A stretch of 19,888 nt of DNA, from NCBI GenBank assembly GCA_947379685.1, contig CANCOG010000026.1:1-19888 (forward strand), read 5' to 3'. The notes beneath the pieces were generated by a model. It did not search any database, was not told the DNA's origin, and saw nothing but the letters and a program-made list of their open reading frames with translations. Origin of the DNA: Flavipsychrobacter stenotrophus. GTDB taxonomy: Bacteria; Bacteroidota; Bacteroidia; Chitinophagales; Chitinophagaceae. Below, one piece after another: positions 16,601-19,888 of this stretch. Positions within the stretch are counted from its first letter, which is position 1, and each line of letters opens with the position of its first letter. The position numbers were made by a program, and so were the translations under genes.

Positions 16601-19600
16601 CTGCAGGTACTATCACAGGTTCTCTTCTGGTTTGTTCGGGTGCTACAATTACTCTTTCAGATACTGCGACTGGCGGTACCTGGAGTAGCAGCAACACAAC
16701 AATAGCTACAGTGGGTAGTGCTACAGGTATTGTTACAGGCATATCAGGCGGTACAACAAATATTTCTTATACAGTTACCAATGGTTGTGGTACTGCAAGC
16801 GTTGGTGTGGCCGTTTCGGTTACAGCATTGCCTTCTGCAGGTACAATCACAGGTTCAACTTCTGTATGTATTGGTGCGACAACTACATTAGCTGACGCTA
16901 CTTCAGGTGGCACCTGGAGTACAAGTAATACTACGGTAGCTACTGTAAGTGCTACCGGTGTTGTAACCGGCGTTAGCGCTGGCACGGACTCTGTTTTATA
17001 TTCAGTTTCTAACTCATGCGGAACGGCAACTGCCTTCCTTATTATTAACTCAAGTGTTGCTCCATCAGCTGGAACTATTACTGGTATTTCCGCGATTTGT
17101 CAGGGTGCAGTAACTACGTTGTCTGATGCTGTTTCAGGTGGTACCTGGAGTAGTGCTAATACTGCGGTTGCTACGGTTAACAGCAGTGGTGCAGTTACCG
17201 GCGTTTCTGCAGGCAATGTTCTGATTTCTTATACCATTACAGGGACCTGTGGCTCAGTAAGCGCAACCAAGCTTGTTTTGGTTACCGGGCTGCCATCTGC
17301 AGGTACTATTACTGGTACGCTCAATGTTTGTATCGGCGGAACTTCAGTTTTGTCTGATACAGCAGCTGGTGGAACATGGAGCACAAGTGCATCATCTATT
17401 GCATCAATTACTTCGTCAGGTATTATGACTGGTGTTGCTGCTGGCAGCGCTACCATTTCTTATACCAAGACAAACAGTTGTGGTTCGGCAGTTGCGACTG
17501 CCACTGCTAACACTCAGGTTTCTCCTGTGGCTGGTACTATTACCGGTACTACGTTAGTTTGTGCAGGCGCTACAACAACTCTGTCCGACGCGTCGGCAGG
17601 TGGTGTGTGGAGCAGCACAGCTTCTGGTATTGCTACGGTTGACCCGGCTACAGGTGTGGTAACCGGAGTGGCAGCAGGTTCAGCAACAATATCCTACACC
17701 GTTACAAATGCCTGTGGTTCTGCAAGTACTTCAACTGGTGTTACAGTTGATCCTGCAGTTTCGGCGGGTACTATCACTGGTACCAATTCAGTTTGCCCGG
17801 GTTCAACAACAGCACTAGCCGATGCCGTTTCCGGCGGTTCATGGAGTAGCAGCAACACAGCTGTTGCCACAGTTAACTCAACTGGTTTGGTTTCGGGTGT
17901 TACGCCTGGTACAGCGGTTATTTCTTACTCAGTAACTAACACCTGCGGTACTGCAAGTGCGTTAGATACCGTAACTGTAAACAACGCACCGTCTGCTGGC
18001 ACTATTACAGGAGTATCTGCAGTTTGTACAGGTGCAACTACTACATTGGCCGACGCAATTTCAGGTGGTACTTGGACTAGCAGCAACACTGCTATTGCTA
18101 CTGTTAATGCATCCGGAGTAGTAAGGGGTGTAACCGGTGGTTCTGTTACTATTTCCTACACAGTAACTAATAGCTGTGGTTCTGCAACTTCAACGCTTGC
18201 AGTTACCGTAAATACCACTCCTTCTGCCGGTACAATTTCTGGTGCGACCACTGTGTGTGTTGGTGCAACTACTACATTGGTTGATGCAGTTTCAGGTGGT
18301 ACCTGGAGCAGCAGCAACACAACAATTGCAACTATTAACTCTTCCGGTACAGTACGCGGTATTGCAGCAGGAACTGTTACTATTTCTTATATCATTACCA
18401 CAAGTTGCGGTACTGGCGTTGCTACTCAATCATTCACGGTTACTACAAGTGGATCTGCGGGTACAATTACAGGTACTACAGCATTGTGCACAGGTTCAAG
18501 TTCTACATTGGCCGATGCAGTTACAGGTGGTACCTGGGCCAGCAGCAATACTTCAATCGCAACTATTAGTCCTTCTGGTGTTGTAAGAGGAGTTTCCAAT
18601 GGCAGCGCAACAATTTCTTATACTGTAACAAGTAGCTGTGGTACAGCAACTGCAACCACAACTGTTACTGTAAGTTCAACGCCATCTGCAGGTACCATTA
18701 CCGGTACACCTACGGTTTGCGCCGGGTCTACTACTACATTGGCCGATGCGGTTGCAGGTGGCACATGGAGTAGCAGTAACACGTCTGTAGCTTCTGTGAA
18801 TGCTTCCGGAGTTGTTTCGGGTGTTTCTGCAGGATCTGCAACTATTACATATACCGTAGTATTCAGTTGCGGAACTGCAACAACGACTATGTCGGTTACT
18901 GTTAACCCATTGCCTGCTGCCGGTACCATTTCAGGTACTTCAACAGTTTGTACAGGGTCAACCGTTACCCTGACTGATGCTGCCGCTGGTGGTACATGGA
19001 CGAGCAGCAACGCTGCAATCGCGACTGTTACTGCAACCGGCGACGTTACAGGTGTCTCTGTAGGTTCAGCAACCATATCTTATACAGTGACTACCGCATG
19101 CGGAACTGCAACAGCTACTGCTGCAATTACAGTTGTGTCTGGTGCTTCTGCCGGTACAATTACCGGTACAACTACTTTCTGCCAGGGAGCTACAAGTACA
19201 CTGGCTGATGCCGTTTCAGGTGGTACCTGGACCAGCGGCAATACAGCTGTAGCTACTGTATCAGCTTCAGGTGTGGTTGTTGGTGTATCAGGTGGTACTT
19301 CAATTATTTCTTACGGAATTGCAAGCAGCTGTGGTACAGCATATGCAACTACTACAGTTACTGTTAATCCGCTTCCTTCTGCCGGCACCATTACTGGTAC
19401 GTCAGCTGTTTGTGTGGGTAGCACTACTACTTTGGCTGATGCCGTAGCTGGTGGTGTATGGACAAGCAGTAACAATACTATTGCCACAGTTGGCACTACA
19501 GGTATTGTTACCGGTGTGGCTTCTGGTTCTGTTACTATTTCTTATACAGTGACAAATGCCTGTGGTTCATCGACAACTACTAATGCAGTTACCGTTGGTA

Positions 19601-19888
19601 CTGCGGCCTCCGCTGGTACAATAACCGGTACAACTTCAATTTGCCTGAGTACTTCTTCTACATTGAGTGATGCTGTAACAGGCGGCACATGGAGCAGCAG
19701 CAATACGGCTATTGCTACCGTTGATGCGGGTGGTGTAGTTTCTGGTGTAAGCGCCGGAAGTGCAACCATTTCTTATACTGTAACTGGTGCTTGTGGCGCT
19801 GTAAGCGCAACAATACCTGTTACAATTATCTCGGGTGTTAGCGCGGGTACAATTACAGGTACAACTACTTTCTGCGCAGGAACTTCCA
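10603..19888 (+). CDS. Giant secreted modular protein: NHL propeller, Ig/GEVED modules, long BIG2-like repeat array (3' end outside window)
   Basis: One open frame of at least 3095 codons that I translated without finding a stop or frameshift. Residues 1-26 are a signal peptide (MKTTMKYLSALVVAVALIAF, then TATLHA before Q27). Residues about 27-368 hold six NHL repeats of about 57 residues with GNxYIAD and RIRKV cores, predicting a six-bladed beta-propeller. Residues about 370-1455 combine Ig-like domains (YQWQSS...TW...YYRC) with three GEVED domains (GTSINDN, WIDFNNNG, GEARDYTV) and one HYDIN-like stretch. From about residue 1457 come BIG2-like Ig repeats of 77 residues: 21 complete and part of a 22nd. 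Such architecture fits a cell-surface adhesin or matrix protein. A C-terminal type IX secretion signal is expected by family habit but lies outside the window. No Shine-Dalgarno is visible. It stands alone after a terminator. The ligand is unknown. Confidence 0.9.
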   Translation, partial: MKTTMKYLSALVVAVALIAFTATLHAQTISTMAGSPGSPGYSGDGSSAVSAQINGLVAIASDAAGNVYIADNTDNVVRKVNTSGIISTVAGSSSGSAGSSGDGGPATAALLNVPSGLAFDGAGNLYIADLGNNKIRKIAISTGVITTVVGNGSATYAGDGLPATSSSVSLNNPTALTFDPAGNMYIVDQANYRIRKVNTSGIIYTICGNGTGAHGGDGSAASAATISSVTGIAVDAAGNIYLAEYGTQVVRYINTSGIINTYAGTLSSSGTGGDGGAATSATIDHPIGLWMASSGDLFIAEQYGHRIRKVNTTTGIITTAAGTTAGFSGDGGAAVSAQLSFPSGVTLDGAGNFYIADYGNYVIRKVSSTCSGTPSVGSVVPSVSFVCGSSTSFSLGLTGTSSSTSITYQWQSSPDNSTWSNITGATVTPYGTTQSASTYYRCVLTCPASSSSNTSASTFIGFSTACYCRPSFQDSTNSCYTYYMGISHFNVNGESGTSINDYTACNGHGYIDRTTLSVNLEQSYSYTASIYHSGTYNMNVQAWIDYDDDGTFSSSESVGGTNNYGTAGTFVITPIMSATVGNHTMRVITCYTSSGGAPYPSIDPCAGGYLYGDSRDFTVNIVPLPTCSGTPSPGTVSTTTAQACPSTPFTLTLTSFSAASSLVFQWQSSPDSVSWTSISGATSSIYVTTESAVTYFRCQVTCTATSTSAYSPGRKIDYIGYCYCTPSFAQATISCSMYNFAINRTHTIGASGTSITDNNVCTGAGYEDYTAMSVTYIQGQNYLDTIVSSTGSASYTLSNQIWIDFNNNGTFETTEKVGGKSRYVGNPAIAADTISIPSSAAPGTHRMRVLQDYTGTDGIYPSIDPCASGYQYGEARDYTVIIANPAPVVSASPTTIAFGTVATGSCSILPCALTGSYLTPSSGNLTVTASTAAYKVCSTSTGTFVTSYVIAYTGGAAFGNVYVQFCPTSTGASFGCINVTGGGLATTYCIAVNGSGAGPCTGTPSGGSATATPNNGGGSTAFALALTGATVGSGISYQWKSCPTISGTYTAITGATNATYNFTGIAANTYYECTLLCSYTSASATSNPVLITFTGCSGTVSAGTSTSTSTYVTSSATSFTLGLTGTSAGSDLTYQWQSSTDNTTWSNISGATSSTLATTESVSTFYRCIVACAASSSAANSIPVLVSFSSSAYCTPAFVFASSSCSGGSCSAMSQFHTNGFSGTSINDNAACTGTGYQDKTALTVSYLQNTTYYATVIAIACATGSAGLGNQVWIDFNSNGVFESSETVGYRSGYTGTSAVGLDTLTIPAGAATGVKRMRVVQIYNAAGHYPPTYMMDPCTAGYYYGEARDYTVVIVGGSCTGTPTAGSISASVTSSCTVPFSSTLTVTGASSGAGITYQWQSSSDSASWSPISGATSTVYSANVTSSPTYYRLLVTCSASGISSGVGIKLGLTPAPSTGAITGPATVCIGANATLTDPVSGGTWTSSDNSIATVNSGGIVHGVAGGSVIITYTVTNACSSAFTTYTMTVLPVVAPITGSTTSVCMASSITLSDATSGGTWSSTASGVATVSPTGVVTGITVGSTTISYLITGSCGSVAATTTVTVITVPSVPAITGSSSVCTGGTTTLSNATSGGTWSSATSSLATVEATTGVVHGIALGTATISYTVTNACGTSSASTFETVTTVTSVAAITGPTAVCVAHVITLACATTGGTWSTASGTAGVDASSGVVTGYSAGTAVITYTVTGACGTSFSTYTVTINPLPTAGTITGTLSACAGGGTTSLSDATSGGVWTSSNTSIATVVSTTGLVTGVAGGSVNISYSVSNSCGTNSTFVSVTITPLPSAGTIAGSTTVCVSTTSAMADTATGGVWSSSNASVATIDPSTGLLTGVSSGTANITYTVTNACGSARVSTPVTVNSAPSAGTITGASSVCATSTITLTDGVSGGTWSSSNTAIATVNSSGVVRGVAAGSVVISYTATSSCGTATATKTITVNAMPSAGTITGSLLVCSGATITLSDTATGGTWSSSNTTIATVGSATGIVTGISGGTTNISYTVTNGCGTASVGVAVSVTALPSAGTITGSTSVCIGATTTLADATSGGTWSTSNTTVATVSATGVVTGVSAGTDSVLYSVSNSCGTATAFLIINSSVAPSAGTITGISAICQGAVTTLSDAVSGGTWSSANTAVATVNSSGAVTGVSAGNVLISYTITGTCGSVSATKLVLVTGLPSAGTITGTLNVCIGGTSVLSDTAAGGTWSTSASSIASITSSGIMTGVAAGSATISYTKTNSCGSAVATATANTQVSPVAGTITGTTLVCAGATTTLSDASAGGVWSSTASGIATVDPATGVVTGVAAGSATISYTVTNACGSASTSTGVTVDPAVSAGTITGTNSVCPGSTTALADAVSGGSWSSSNTAVATVNSTGLVSGVTPGTAVISYSVTNTCGTASALDTVTVNNAPSAGTITGVSAVCTGATTTLADAISGGTWTSSNTAIATVNASGVVRGVTGGSVTISYTVTNSCGSATSTLAVTVNTTPSAGTISGATTVCVGATTTLVDAVSGGTWSSSNTTIATINSSGTVRGIAAGTVTISYIITTSCGTGVATQSFTVTTSGSAGTITGTTALCTGSSSTLADAVTGGTWASSNTSIATISPSGVVRGVSNGSATISYTVTSSCGTATATTTVTVSSTPSAGTITGTPTVCAGSTTTLADAVAGGTWSSSNTSVASVNASGVVSGVSAGSATITYTVVFSCGTATTTMSVTVNPLPAAGTISGTSTVCTGSTVTLTDAAAGGTWTSSNAAIATVTATGDVTGVSVGSATISYTVTTACGTATATAAITVVSGASAGTITGTTTFCQGATSTLADAVSGGTWTSGNTAVATVSASGVVVGVSGGTSIISYGIASSCGTAYATTTVTVNPLPSAGTITGTSAVCVGSTTTLADAVAGGVWTSSNNTIATVGTTGIVTGVASGSVTISYTVTNACGSSTTTNAVTVGTAASAGTITGTTSICLSTSSTLSDAVTGGTWSSSNTAIATVDAGGVVSGVSAGSATISYTVTGACGAVSATIPVTIISGVSAGTITGTTTFCAGTS
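10678..11709 (+). repeat. Six NHL repeats in the giant protein
   Basis: Six copies with period 168-174 bp. A G-D-G motif recurs at 10729, 10903, 11074, 11248, 11419 and 11587, each followed by a helical/loop part, a GNxYIAD-type core and an RKV-type strand. The first copy is preceded by ISTMAGSPG, which can supply the closing strand of the last blade ('velcro' closure), so six copies make one complete propeller. NHL propellers usually bind protein, nucleic acid or glycan ligands. Confidence 0.85.
11710..14970 (+). repeat. Alternating Ig-like and GEVED modules
   Basis: Order read from the translation: Ig-like (from 11710), GEVED (from about 12000), Ig-like (from 12481), GEVED (from about 12763), a HYDIN/anchor-D-like stretch (about 13255-13600), two successive Ig-like domains (about 13600 and 13888), GEVED (from about 14179), Ig-like (from 14680). 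Each Ig-like starts C-(S/T)-G-T and ends YYRC or a close variant. Each GEVED shows the GTSINDN, WID(F/Y), RMRV (or TMRV) and DPC...GY.YG(E/D) landmarks. Many cysteines suggest disulfides outside the cell. Confidence 0.75.
14971..19888 (+). repeat. BIG2-like Ig repeat array, 21 complete units and the start of a 22nd
   Basis: Unit pattern: GTITG, xVC, TLxDAxxGGTWSSSN, IATV, SGVVTGV, ATISYTVT, CGTA. The Ile codon of ITG falls at 14986, 15211, 15445, 15679, 15910, 16147, 16381, 16612, 16846, 17077, 17308, 17539, 17773, 18004, 18235, 18466, 18697, 18928, 19159, 19390, 19621 and 19852. Spacing varies from 225 to 237 bp at first and is exactly 231 bp from 17773 on. Both cysteines are present in all 21 complete units. 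DNA copies differ at many synonymous sites, so they are not recent identical duplications. Confidence 0.93.

Noticed and set aside
14895..19769. A series of minus-strand open frames of 60-150 codons at about repeat spacing in the BIG2 array
   Set aside because: They recur with the 231-bp repeat and mirror the plus-strand codon pattern, with Pro/Val/Thr-rich products lacking any family features. They are antisense shadows of the giant gene.
14971..19888. CRISPR array or simple tandem-repeat locus
   Set aside because: The 231-bp period is an in-frame protein-domain repeat with divergent synonymous sites, not short identical repeats with unique spacers.

Overview
The window looks like chromosomal DNA from a member of the Bacteroidota, most likely a Chitinophagaceae-type organism. 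The grounds are: a DUF3822-rsmD-coaD gene order, a YtxJ-type bacillithiol redox protein, a DUF6089 outer-membrane protein, GEVED/NHL/BIG2 surface modules, several start regions with TAnnTTTG-like -7 boxes, and mostly no clear Shine-Dalgarno sequences. The lineage is inferred from gene content only.

Layout. Positions 1-1561 (minus) hold a three-gene housekeeping operon: DUF3822, rsmD and the 5' part of coaD. A two-way promoter region (1562-1875) separates it from a plus-strand MATE transporter (1876-3216). This is followed by a GT39-like membrane glycosyltransferase with a TPR-like tail (3361-5439). Its 3' end faces the minus-strand ytxJ gene (5452-5790). fabD (5939-6820, plus) diverges from ytxJ and ends in a strong hairpin terminator. 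A PIN-domain toxin-antitoxin pair (7014-7636, minus) lies between fabD and tyrS (minus, to about 8990), with a perfect 19-bp palindrome over its probable promoter. A DUF6089 outer-membrane barrel gene (9273-10136, plus) follows, closed by a GNRA-loop terminator.

The right half of the window (10603-19888 and beyond) is one uninterrupted plus-strand reading frame of at least 3095 codons that runs off the end. It encodes a secreted modular giant: signal peptide, six NHL repeats (one predicted six-bladed beta-propeller), a region of Ig-like and GEVED domains, then 21 complete BIG2-like Ig repeats and the start of a 22nd. The repeats settle to an exact 231-bp (77-residue) period and every complete unit keeps the same two cysteines. 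The C-terminus, where a type IX secretion sorting domain would be expected, is outside the window.

The left half is mostly core metabolism and translation (CoA, 16S rRNA methylation, fatty-acid synthesis, tRNA charging) interleaved with envelope functions. The notable parts are the giant repeat protein and the autoregulated toxin-antitoxin cassette.
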